In this document: positions 30,201-42,501 of the stretch, piece after piece
Numbering within the stretch: position 1 is the first letter of the stretch
How the letters are laid out: each line of letters begins with the position of its first letter
NCBI GenBank assembly: GCA_032622095.1
Contig: CP136063.1
Coordinates: 269,881,426-269,945,425 of the forward strand
Length of the DNA stretch: 64,000 bases
From: Siphonodentalium dalli
Lineage: Eukaryota > Mollusca > Scaphopoda > Gadilida > Siphonodentaliidae
Reading direction: 5' to 3'
The notes under the pieces: model-generated
The model's input: the letters and a program-made list of their open reading frames with translations, nothing else
Told to the model about the DNA's origin: nothing
The model's database searches: none
Position numbers and translations under genes: made by a program

Positions 30201-33200
30201 TGTAGCCTGTGCCAAAGGATTTAGTCATGCAAAGAGTAAAATACAAGATGGCTGCTGGCGGCCATGTCTTTGACCGAATGACCCCAAAAGGACTCGTTCC
30301 CATTTACATGTCAAGGTCAACAGCCATGACAAATTTCATGAAGATCCGACCAAAGCTACGACCTGTAGCCCGCGCCGAAGGATTTAGTCATGCAAAGAGT
30401 AAAATCCAAGATGGCTACTGGTGGCCATGTTTTTTGGCCAAACTACCCCAAAATGACTCGTTCCCATCTGCCTGTCATTATTAACATACATGACAAATTT
30501 CATGATAATCAGACGAACAGTACGACCTGTAGACCGCGCCAATCTATTTAATTTTTAAATCAAAGATGGCTGCCAGCGGCCATGTTTTTTGGCCAAATTA
30601 CGCCAAAATGACTCATTCCCATCTACATGTCAATGTCAACAATCATGACAAATTTCATAATGATCCTGACCAAAGTAAGGACCTGTAGCCTGTGCCAAAG
30701 GATTTAGTCATGCAAAGAGTAAAATCCAAGATGGCTGCTGGCGGCCATGTCTTTTGACCGAATGACCCCAAAAGGACTCGTTCCATTTACATGTCAAGGT
30801 CAACAGCCATGACAAATTTCATGAAGATCCGACCAAAGCTACGACCTGTAGCCCGCGCCAAATGATTTAGTCATGCAAAGATTAAAATCCAAGATGCTCA
30901 TGACGGCCCATGTTTTTTGGCCAAACTACCCCAAAATGACTTGTTCCCATCTGCCTATCATTATTAACATACATGACAAATTTCATGATAATCAGACGAA
31001 CAGTACGACCTGTAGACCGCGCCAATCTATTTAATTTTGAAAGCAAAGATGGCTGCCAGCGGCCACGTTTTTTGGCCGAATGACCCCAAAAGGACTCGTT
31101 CCCATTCACATGTCAAGGTCAACAGCCATGACAAATTTCATGAAGATCCGACCAAAGCTACGACCTGTAGCCCACGCCGAAGGATTTAGTCATGCAAAGA
31201 GTAAAATCCAAGATGGCTAGTGGTGGCCATGGTTTTTGGCCTAACGACCCCAAAATGACTCGTTGCCATCTACATGTCAATATTAACATCTATGACTAAT
31301 TTCATGATAATCAGACGAACAGTACGACCTGTAGACCGCGCCAATCTATTTAATTTTTAAATCAAAGATGGCTGCCAGCGGCCATGTTTTTTGGCCAAAT
31401 TACCCCAAAATGACTCATTCCCATATACATGTCAATGTCAACATTCATGACAAATTTCATAATAATATGAACAAAGTTAGGACCTGTAGCCTGTGCCAAA
31501 GGATTTAGTCATGCAGAAGAGTAAAATCCAAGATGGCTGCTGACGGCCATGTCTTTTGACCGAATGACCGCAAAAGAACTCGTTCCCATTTGCATGTCAA
31601 GGTTTAACAGCTATGACAAATTTCATGAAGATCCGACCAAAGCTACGACCTGTAGCCGCGCCAAATGATTTAGTCATGCAAAGATTAAAATCCAAGATGC
31701 TCATGACGGCCATGTTTTTTGACCAAAACTACCCCCAAAATGACTCGTTGCCATCTACATGTCAATATTAACATCTATGACAAATTTCATGATAATCAGA
31801 CGAACAGTACGACCTGTAGACCGCGCCAATCTATTTAATTTTTTAAATCAAAGATGGCTGCCAGCGGCCATGTTTTTTGGCCAAATTACGCCCAAAAATG
31901 ACTCATTCCCATCTACATGTCAATGTCAACATTCATGACAAATTTCATAATGATCTGACCAAAGTAAGGACCTGTAGCCTGTGCCAAAGGATTTAGTCAT
32001 GCAAAGAGTAAAATCCAAGATGGCTGCTGGCGGCCATGTCTTTTGACCGAATGACCCCAAAAGGTCTCGTTCCCATTTACATGTCAAGGTCAACAGCCAT
32101 GACAAATTTCATGAAGATCCGACCAAAGCTACGACCTGTAGCCCGCGCCGAAGGATTTAGTCATGCAAAGAGTAAAATCCAAGATGGCTACTGGTGGCCA
32201 TGTTTTTTGACCAAACTACCCCAAAATGACTCGTTCCCCATCTGCCTGTCATTATTAACATACATGACAAATTTCATGATAATCAGACGAACAGTACGAC
32301 CTGTAGACCGCGCCAATCTATTTTAATTTTTAAATCAAAGATGGCTGCCAGCGGCCATGGTTTTTTGGCCAAATTACGCCAAAATGACTCATTCCATCTA
32401 CATGTCATTGTCAACATTCATGACAAATTTCATAATGATCTGACCAAAGTAAGGACCTGTAGCCTGTGCCAAAGGATTTAGTCATGCAAAGAGTAAAATC
32501 TAAGATGGCTGCTGGCGGCCATGTCTTTTGACCGAATGACCCCAAAAGGACTCTTCCCATTTACATGTCAAGGTCAACAGTCATGACAAATTTCATGAAG
32601 ATCCGACCAAAGCTACGACCTGTAGCCCCGCGCCAAAGGATTTAGTCATGCAGAGATTAAAATCCAAGATGCTCATGAGTCATGACGGCCATTAATTTTT
32701 TGGCAAACTACCCCAAAATGACTCGTTCCCATCTGCCTGTCATTATTAACATCCATGACAAATTTCAGATAATCAGACGAACAGTACGACCTGTAGACCG
32801 CGCCAATCTATTTAATTTTGAATCAAAGATGGCTGCAAGCGGCCATGTTTTTTAGCCAAATGACCCCAAAATGACTCATTCCCCATCTACATGTCAATGT
32901 CAACAGCCATGACAAATTTCATGAAGATCCGACCAAAGCTACGACCTGTAGCCCGCGCCAAATGATTTAAGTCGATGCAAAGATTAAAATCCAAGATGCT
33001 CATGACGGCCATGTATTTTGGCCAAACTACCCCAAAATGACTCGTTCCCATCTGCCTGTCATATTAACATACATGACAAATTTCATGATAATCAGACGAA
33101 CAGTACGACCTGTAGACCGCACCAATCTATTTAATTTTGAACGCAAAGATGGGCTGCCAGCGGTCACGTTTTATGGCCAAATGACTCCAAAATGACTCAT

Positions 33201-33895
33201 TCCCATCTACATGTCAATGTCAACATTCATGACAAATTTCATAATGATATGACAAAAGTAAGGACCTGTAGCCTGTGCCAAAGGATTTAGTCATGCAAAG
33301 AGTAATATCCAAGATGGCTGCTGGCGGCCATGTCTTTTGACCGAATGACCCCAAAAGGACTCGTTCACATATACATGTCAATGTCAACAGCCAGGACAAA
33401 TTTCATGAAGATCCGACCAAAGCTACGACCTGTAGCCCGCGCCAAAGGATTTAGTCATGCAGAGATTAAAATCCAAGATGCTCATGAGTCATGACGGCCT
33501 AATCTTTTGGCAAACTACCCCAAAATGACTCGTTCCCATCTGCCTGTCATTATTAACATCCATGACAAATTTCATGATAATCAGACGAACAGTACGACCT
33601 GTAGACCGCGCAATCTATTTAATTTTGAAATCAAAGATGGCTGCCAGCGGCCATGTTTTTTTAGCCAAATGACCCCAGAATGACTCATTTCCCCATCTAC
33701 ATGTCAATGTCAACATTCATGACAAATTTCATAATAATCTGACCAAAGTATTAGGACCGGTAGCCCGCGCCAAATGATTTAGTCATGCAAAGATTAAAAT
33801 CCAAGATGCTCATGACGACCATGTTTTTTGGCCAAACTACCCCAAAATGACTCGTTCCCATCTGCCTGTCATTATTAACATACATGACAAATTTC
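20985..33895. other. Satellite 1 segment with frequent single-base indels
   Basis: From about 20,985 the monomers that are otherwise near identical to copies at 11-20 kb show frequent one-base insertions or deletions. Examples are cgcgcccaatc near 20,990, gtacgtacctg near 22,423, gaatgggctgcc near 22,468, aaacatcc near 24,980 and tcttattttaat near 26,663. Substitutions stay rare. Real divergence should give mostly substitutions, so this looks like a zone of low-quality consensus. It also breaks the repeat-derived open frames seen elsewhere. Confidence 0.6.
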
Positions 33896-33906
33896 GATTG
33901 AAAATA
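33896..33906. other. Short non-satellite tail before the gap
   Basis: The last monomer breaks off at gacaaattt; the expected catgataatc is replaced by cgattgaaaata up to the N run. These few bases match neither satellite. They may be a real junction or a contig-end error. Confidence 0.5.
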
Positions 33907-34006
33907 NNNNNNNNNNNNNNNNNNNNNNNNNNNNNNNNNNNNNNNNNNNNNNNNNNNNNNNNNNNNNNNNNNNNNNNNNNNNNNNNNNNNNNNNNNNNNN
34001 NNNNNN
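33907..34006. other. Assembly gap, 100 N
   Basis: Exactly 100 N lie between satellite 1 and satellite 2. A round 100 is a common placeholder for a gap of unknown size. The true distance between the two arrays, and even their adjacency, is therefore not shown by the sequence. Confidence 0.98.
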
Positions 34007-35496
34007 CATTTAGTGGCACATGCTGTCGCTATATGGCCACATAATCACCATTTCTACCCGCCTTACAGAAAACCCGGACCAGGTGACCGTCGGTTGTCCA
34101 CCCACGGATATCCTGGGGGATGGCAAAATAAGAAATCGACCAATTTTTAAGGAAATTTCGTATAGTTTGAACATTTACTGGCACAAGCTGTCGCTATATG
34201 GCCACATAATCACCATTTCTACCCGCCTTACAGAAAACCCGGACCAGTTGACCGTCGGTTGAACACCCACGGATATCCTGGGGGGATGGCAAATAAGGAA
34301 TCGACCAATTTTGAAGAAAATTTCGTATAGTTTGAACATTTAGTGGCACAAGCTGTCGCTATATGGCCACAAAATCACAATTTCTACCCGCCTTACAGAA
34401 AACCCGGACCAGTTGACCGTCGGTTGACCACCCACGGATATCCTGGGGGGATGGCAAATAAGAAATCGACAAATTTTGAAGGAAATTTCATATAGTTTGA
34501 ACATTTAGTGGCACAAGCTGTCGCTATATGGCCACATTATCACCATTTCTACCCGCCTTACAGAAAATCCGTACCAGTTGACCGTCGGTTGTCCACCCTC
34601 GGATATCCTGGGGGGATGGCAAATAAGAAATCGACCAATTTTGAAGGAAATTTCGTATAGTTTGAACATTTAGTGGCACAAGCTGTCGCTATATGGCCAC
34701 ATAATCACCATTTCTACCCGCCTTACAGATAATCCGGACCAGTTGGCCGTCGGTTGAACACCCACGGATATCCTGGGGGGATGGCAAATAAGGAATCGAC
34801 CAATTTTGAAGAAAATTTCGTATAGTTTGAACATTTAGTGGCACAAGCTGTCGCCCTATGGCCACATAATCAAAATTTCTACCCGCCTTACAGAAAACCC
34901 GGACCAGTTGACCGTCGGTTGACCACCCACGGATATCCTGGGGGGATGGCAAATAAGAAATCGACCAATTTTGAAGGAAATTTCGTATAGTTTGAACATC
35001 TAGTGGCACAAGCTGTCGCTATATGGCCACATAATCACCATTTCTACCCGCCTTACAGAAAACCCGGACCAGTTGACCGTCGTTTGACCACCCACGGATA
35101 TCCTGGAGGGATGGCAAATAAGAAATCGACCAATTTTGAAGAAAATTTCGTATAGTTTGAACATTTAGTGGCACAAGCTGTCCCTCTATGGCCACATAAT
35201 CACAATTTCTACCCACCTTACAGAAAACCCGGACCAGTTGTCCGTCGGTTGACCACACACGGATATCCTGGGGGGATAGCAAATAAGAAATCGACCAATT
35301 TTGTAGGAAATTTCGTATAGTTTGAACATTTAGTGGCACAAGCTGTCGCTATATGGCCACATAATCACAATTTCTACCCGCCTAACAGAAAACCCGAACC
35401 AGTTGACCGTCGGTTGACAACTCACGGATATCCTGGGGGGATGGCAAATAAGAAATCGACAAATTTTGAAGGAAATTTCGTATAGTTTGAACATTT
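34007..35496 (+). repeat. Nine-monomer block of satellite 2, repeated downstream
   Basis: The private variant ggcacatgctg near 34,013 recurs near 35,503, an offset of about 1,490 bp or nine monomers. Several neighbouring variants recur in the same order, such as ttactggcac, the paired ccacaaaatcac and aaaatccgtacc. The second copy can be followed to about 36.45 kb. Boundaries are approximate. Confidence 0.7.
34346..34510 (+). repeat. Reference monomer of satellite 2 (165 bp)
   Basis: One monomer counted from gcacaagctg to the base before the next gcacaagctg at 34,511. The same spacing of 165 bp separates the starts at 34,016, 34,181 and 34,346. It carries one ggatatcc palindrome and two closely spaced gttgacc motifs. 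Confidence 0.9.
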
Positions 35497-38220
35497 AGTG
35501 GCACATGCTGTCGCTATATGGCCACATAATCACCATTTCTACCCGCCTTACAGAAAACCCGGACCAGGTGACCGTCGGTTGTCCACCCACGGATCTCCTG
35601 GGGGGATGGCAAAATAAGAAATCGACCAATTTTTAAGGAAATTTCGTATAGTTTGAACATTTACTGGCACAAGCTGTCGCTATATGGCCACATAATCACC
35701 ATTTCTACCCGCCTTACAGAAAACCCGGACCAGTTGACCGTCGGTTGAACACCCACGGATATCCTGGGGGGATGGCAAATAAGAAATCGACCAATTTTGA
35801 AGAAAATTTCGTATAGTTTGAACATTTAGTGGCACAAGCTGTCGCTATATGGCCACAAAATCACAATTTCTACCCGCCTTACAGAAAACCCGGACCAGTT
35901 GACCGTCGGTTGACCACCCACGGATATCCTGGGGGGATGGCAAATAAGAAATCGACAAATTTTGAAGGAAATTTCATATAGTTTGAACATTTAGTGGCAC
36001 AAGCTGTCGCTATATGGCCACATAATCACCATTTCTACCCGCCTTACAGAAAATCCGTACCAGTTGACCGTCGGTTGTCCACCCACGGATATCCTGGGGG
36101 GATGGCAAATAAGAAATCGACCAATTTTGAAGGAAATTTCGTATAGTTTGAACATTTAGTGGCACAAGCTGTCGCTATATGGCCACATAATCACCATTTC
36201 TACCCGCCTTACAGAAAATCCGGACCAGTTGACCGTCGGTTGAATACCCACGGATATCCTGGGGGGATGGCAAATAAGGAATCGACCAATTTTGAAGAAA
36301 ATTTCGTATAGTTTGAACATTTAGTGGCACAAGCTGTCGCCCGAGGGCCACATAATCAAAATTTCTACCCGCCTTACAGAAAACCCGGACCAGTTGACCG
36401 TCGGTTGACCACCCACGGATATCCTGGGGGGATGGCAAATAAGAAATCGACAAATTTTGAAGGAAATTTCATATAGTTTGAACATTTAGTGGCACAAGCT
36501 GTCGCTATATGGCCACATAATCACCATTTCTACCCGCCTTACAGAAAATCCGGACCAGTTGACCGTCGGTTGACCACCCACGGATATCCTGGGGGGATGG
36601 CAAATAAGAAATCGACCAATTTTGAAGGAAATTTCGTATAGTTTGAACATTTAGTGACACAAGCTGTCGCTATATGGCCACATAATTACCATTTCTACCC
36701 GCCTTACAGAAAACCCGGACCAGTTGACCGTCGGTTGACCACCCACGGATATCCTGGGGGGATGGCAAATAAGAAATCGACCAATTTTGAAGGAAATTTC
36801 GTATAGTTTGAACATTTAGTGGCACAAGCTGTCGCTATATGGCCACATAATCACAATTTCTACCCGCCTTACAGAAAACCCGGACCAGTTGACCGTCGGT
36901 CGACCACACACGGATATCCTGGGGGGGATAGCAAATAAGAAATCGACCAATTTTGAAGGAAATTTCGTATAGTTTGAACATTTTGTGGCACAAGCTGTCG
37001 CTATATGGCCACATAATCACAATTTCTACCCGCCTTACAGAAAACCCGAATCAGTTGACCGTCGGTTGACAACCCACGAATATCCTGGGGGGATGTCAAA
37101 AAAGAAATCGACCAATTTTGAAGGAAATTTCGTATAGTTTGAACATTTAGTGGCACCCGCTGTCGCTATATGGCCACATAATCACAATTTCTACCCGCCT
37201 TACAGAAAACCCGGACCAGTTGACCGTCGGTTGACCACCCACGGATATCCTGGGTGGATGGCAAATAAGAAATCGACCAATTTTGAAGGAAATTTCGTAT
37301 AGTTTGAACATCTAGTGGCACCCGCTGTCACTATATGGCCACATAATCACCATTTCTACCCGCCTTACAGAAAACCTGGACCAGTTGACCGTCGTTTGGC
37401 CACCCACGGATATCCTGGAGGGATGGCAAATTAGAAATCGACCAATTTTGAAGAAAATTTCGTATAGTTTGAACATTTAGTGGCACAAGCTGTCGCTATA
37501 TGGCCTCATAATCACCATTTCTACCCGCCTTACAGAAAACCCGGACCAGTTGACCGTCGGTTGAACACCCACGGATATCCTGGGGGGATGGCAAATAAGG
37601 AATCGACCAATTTTGAAGAAAATTTCGTATAGTTTGAACATTTAGTGGCACAAGCTGTCGCTATATGGCCACATAATTACAATTTCTACCCGCCTTACAG
37701 AAAACCCGGACCAGTTGACCGTCGGTTGACCACACACGGATATCCTGGGGGGATGGCAAATAAGAAATCGACAAATTTTGAAGGAAATTTCGTATAGTTT
37801 GAACATTTAGTGGCACAAGCTGTCGCTATATGGCCACATAATCACCATTTCTACCCGCCTTACAGAAAACCCGGACCAGTTGACCGTCGGTTGACCACCC
37901 ACGGATATCCTGGAGGGATGGCAAATAAGAAATCGACCAATTTTGAAGAAAATTTCGTATAGTTTGAACATTTAGTGGCACAAGCTGTCGCTATATGGCC
38001 ACATAATCACAATTTCTACCCGCCTTACAGAAAACCCGGACCAGTTGACCGTCAGTCGACCACACACGGATATCCTGGGGGGATAGCAAATAAGAAATCG
38101 ACCAATTTTGAAGGAAATTTCGTATAGTTTGAACATTTAGTGGCACAAGCAGTCGCTATATGGCCACATAATCACAATTTCTACCCGCCTTACAGAAAAC
38201 CCGAACCAGTTGACCGTCGG

Positions 38221-40361
38221 TTGACAACCCACGGATATCCTGGGGGATGGCAAAAAAGAAATCGACAAATTTTGAAGGAAATTTCGTATAGTTTGAACAT
38301 TTAGTGGCACCCGCTGTCGCTATATGGCCACATAATCACCATTTCTACCCGCCTTATAGAAAATCCGGACCAGTTGTCCGTCGGTTGACCACCCACGGAT
38401 ATCCTGGGGGATGGCAAATAAGAAATCGACCAATTTTGAAGGAAATTTCGTATAGTTTGAACATTTAGTGGCACAAGCTGTCGCTATATGGCCACATAAT
38501 CACCATTTCTACCCGCCTTATAGAAAACCCGGACCAGTTGAACGTCGGTTGACCACCCACGGATATCCTGGGGGGATGGCAAATAAGAAATCGACAAATT
38601 TTGAAGGAAATTTCTTATAGTTTGAACATTTAGTGTCACAAGCTGTCGCTATATGGCCACATAATCACCATTTCTACCCGCCTTTCAGAAAACCCGGACC
38701 AGTTGACCGTCGGTTGACCACCCACGGATATCATGGGGGGATGGCAAATAAGAAATCGACAAATTTTGAAGGAAATTTCGTATAGTTTGAACATTTAGTG
38801 GCACATGCTGTCGCTATATGGCCACATAATCACCATTACTACCAGCCTTACAGAAAACCCGGACCAGGTGACCGTCGGTTGTCCACCCACGGATATCCTG
38901 GGGGGCTGGCAAATAAGAAATCGACCAATTTTGAAGGAAATTTCGTATAGTTTAAACATTTAGTGGCACAAGCTGTCGCCAAATGGCCACATAATCACCA
39001 TTTCTACCCGCCTTACAGAAAACCCGGACAGTTGACCGTCGGTTGACCACCCACGGATATCCTGGGGGGATGGCAAATAAGAAATCGACCAATTTTGAAG
39101 AAAATTTCGTATAGTTTGAACATTTAGTGGCACAAGCTGTCGCTATATGGCCACATAATCACAATTTCTACCCGCCTTACAGAAAACACGGACCAGTTGA
39201 CCGTCGGTTGACCACCCACGATTATCCTGGGGGATGGCAAATAAGAAATCGACAAATTTTGAAGGAAATTTCATATAGTTTGAACATTTAGTGGCACAAG
39301 CTGTCGCTATATGGCCACATAATCACCATTTCTACCCGCCTTACAGAAAATCCGGACCAGTTGACCGTCGGTTGACCACCCACGGATATCCTGGGGGGAT
39401 GGCAAATAAGAAATCGACCAATTTTGAAGGAAATTTCGTATAGTTTGAACATTTAGTGACACAAGCTGTCGCTATATGGCAACATAATCACCATTTCTAC
39501 CCGCCTTACAGAAAACCCGGACCAGTTGACCGTCGGTTGAACACCCACGGATATCCTGGAGGGATGGCAAATAAGAAATCGACCAATTTTGAAGGAAATT
39601 TCTAATAGTTTGAACATTTAGTGGCACAAGCTGTCGCTATATGGCCACATAATCACAATTTCTACCCGCCTTACAGAAAACCCGGACCAGTTGACCGTCG
39701 GTTGACCACCCACGAATATCCTGGGGGGATGGCAAATAAGAAATCGACCAATTTTGAAGGAAATTTCGTATAGTTTGAACATCTAGTGGCACAAGCTGTC
39801 GCTATATGGCCACATAATCACCATTTCTACCCGCCTTACAGAAAATCCGGACCAGTTGACCGTCGGTTGACCACCCACGGATATCCTGGGGGGATGGCAA
39901 ATAAGAAATCGACCAATTTTGAAGAAAATTTCGTATAGTTTGAACATTTAGTGGCACAAGCTGTCCCTCTATGGCCACATAATCACAATTTCTACCCGAC
40001 TTACAGAAAACCCGGTCCAGTTGACCGTCGGTTGACCACACACGGATATCCTGGGGGGATAGCAAATAAGAAATCGACCAATTTTGAAGGAAATTTCGTA
40101 TAGTTTGAACATTTAGTGGCACAAGCTGTCGCTATATGGCCACATAATCACAATTTCTACCCGCCTTACAGAAAACCCGAACCAGTTGACCGTCGGTTGA
40201 CAACCCACGGATATCCTGGGGGGATGGCAAATAAGAAATCGACCAATTTTGAAGGAAATTTCGTATAGTTTGAACATTTGGTTGCACATGCTGTCGCTAT
40301 ATGGCCACATAATCACCATTTCTACCCGCCTTACAGAAAACCCGGACCAGGTGACCGTCGG
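38221..40361 (+). repeat. 13-monomer block of satellite 2, copy 1 (2,141 bp)
   Basis: This block and 40,362-42,501 are a near-perfect direct tandem duplication at an offset of 2,140-2,141 bp. Shared private variants include ggcacccgctg, ccttatagaaaa, ttagtgtcacaag, tatcatggggg, accattactaccagcc and aaacacggacc. I see only a few substitutions and G-run length changes, which suggests a recent event. Confidence 0.88.
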
Positions 40362-42501
40362 TTGACAACCCACGGATATCCTGGGGGATGGCAAAAAAGA
40401 AATCGACAAATTTTGAAGGAAATTTCGTATAGTTTGAACATTTAGTGGCACCCGCTGTCGCTATATGGCCACATAATCACCATTTCTACCCGCCTTATAG
40501 AAAATCCGGACCAGTTGTCCGTCGGTTGACCACCCACGGATATCCTGGGGGATGGCAAATAAGAAATCGACCAATTTTGAAGGAAATTTCGTATAGTTTG
40601 AACATTTAGTGGCACAAGCTGTCGCTATATGGCCACATAATCACCATTTCTACCCGCCTTATAGAAAACCCGGACCAGTTGAACGTCGGTTGACCACCCA
40701 CGGATATCCTGGGGGATGGCAAATAAGAAATCGACAAATTTTGAAGGAAATTTCTTATAGTTTGAACATTTAGTGTCACAAGCTGTCGCTATATGGCCAC
40801 ATAATCACCATTTCTACCCGCCTTTCAGAAAACCCGGACCAGTTGACCGTCGGTTGACCACCCACGGATATCATGGGGGGATGGCAAATAAGAAATCGAC
40901 AAATTTTGAAGGAAATTTCGTATAGTTTGAACATTTAGTGGCACATGCTGTCGCTATATGGCCACATAATCACCATTACTACCAGCCTTACAGAAAACCC
41001 GGACCAGGTGACCGTCGGTTGTCCACCCACGGATATCCTGGGGGGCTGGCAAATAAGAAATCGACCAATTTTGAAGGAATTTTCGTATAGTTTAAACATT
41101 TAGTGGCACAAGCTGTCGCCAAATGGCCACATAATCACCATTTCTACCCGCCTTACAGAAAACCCGGACAGTTGACCGTCGGTTGACCACCCACGGATAT
41201 CCTGGGGGGATGGCAAATAAGAAATCGACCAATTTTGAAGAAAATTTCGTATAGTTTGAACATTTAGTGGCACAAGCTGTCGCTATATGGCCACATAATC
41301 ACAATTTCTACCCGCCTTACAGAAAACACGGACCAGTTGACCGTCGGTTGACCACCCACGATTATCCTGGGGGATGGCAAATAAGAAATCGACAAATTTT
41401 GAAGGAAATTTCATATAGTTTGAACATTTAGTGGCACAAGCTGTCGCTATATGGCCACATAATCACCATTTCTACCCGCCTTACAGAAAATCCGGACCAG
41501 TTGACCGTCGGTTGACCACCCACGGATATCCTGGGGGGATGGCAAATAAGAAATCGACCAATTTTGAAGGAAATTTCGTATAGTTTGAACATTTAGTGAC
41601 ACAAGCTGTCGCTATATGGCAACATAATCACCATTTCTACCCGCCTTACAGAAAACCCGGACCAGTTGACCGTCGGTTGAACACCCACGGATATCCTGGA
41701 GGGATGGCAAATAAGAAATCGACCAATTTTGAAGGAAATTTCTAATAGTTTGAACATTTAGTGGCACAAGCTGTCGCTATATGGCCACATAATCACAATT
41801 TCTACCCGCCTTACAGAAAACCCGGACCAGTTGACCGTCGGTTGACCACCCACGAATATCCTGGGGGGATGGCAAATAAGAAATCGACCAATTTTGAAGG
41901 AAATTTCGTATAGTTTGAACATCTAGTGGCACAAGCTGTCGCTATATGGCCACATAATCACCATTTCTACCCGCCTTACAGAAAATCCGGACCAGTTGAC
42001 CGTCGGTTGACCACCCACGGATATCCTGGGGGGATGGCAAATAAGAAATCGACCAATTTTGAAGAAAATTTCGTATAGTTTGAACATTTAGTGGCACAAG
42101 CTGTCCCTCTATGGCCACATAATCACAATTTCTACCCGACTTACAGAAAACCCGGTCCAGTTGACCGTCGGTTGACCACACACGGATATCCTGGGGGGAT
42201 AGCAAATAAGAAATCGACCAATTTTGAAGGAAATTTCGTATAGTTTGAACATTTAGTGGCACAAGCTGTCGCTATATGGCCACATAATCACAATTTCTAC
42301 CCGCCTTACAGAAAACCCGAACCAGTTGACCGTCGGTTGACAACCCACGGATATCCTGGGGGGATGGCAAATAAGAAATCGACCAATTTTGAAGGAAATT
42401 TCGTATAGTTTGAACATTTGGTGGCACATGCTGTCGCTATATGGCCACATAATCACCATTTCTACCCGCCTTACAGAAAACCCGGACCAGGAGACCGTCG
42501 G
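40362..42501 (+). repeat. 13-monomer block of satellite 2, copy 2
   Basis: This is the second copy of the 2,141-bp block, starting at the same ttgacaaccc and directly abutting copy 1. Differences include gaattttcg for gaaatttcg near 41,078, tggtggc for tggttgc near 42,420, and shorter G runs. Past 42,501 the sequence returns to other monomer variants. Confidence 0.88.

Larger units (their letters stand above)
1..33895 (+). repeat. Satellite 1: trimeric higher-order satellite array
   Basis: The whole interval consists of tandem monomers of about 154-164 bp, roughly 210 of them. Three monomer classes alternate. Class A begins gacctgtagcccgcgcc, class B begins gacctgtagaccgcgcc, and class C begins gacctgtagcctgtgcc. 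The usual order is A-B-C, giving a unit of about 482 bp. A has subtypes: A1 carries ggctactggtggccat, A2b carries gatgctcatgacggccat, and A2a is A2b with an extra 7 bp. Copies of one class are nearly identical, while the classes differ clearly. That is the pattern of a homogenised higher-order repeat, as known from alpha satellite in primates. Short open frames of 60-97 codons recur on both strands at the monomer period and are not genes. The left edge lies outside the window. Confidence 0.97.

Noticed and set aside
130-33000. Dozens of 60-100 codon open frames on both strands with near-identical peptides (for example starting MGNESFWGH or MSFDRMTPKG)
   Set aside because: They recur at the satellite 1 period, overlap on both strands and vary only as the DNA repeat varies. 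They are translations of satellite DNA with no recognisable domain.
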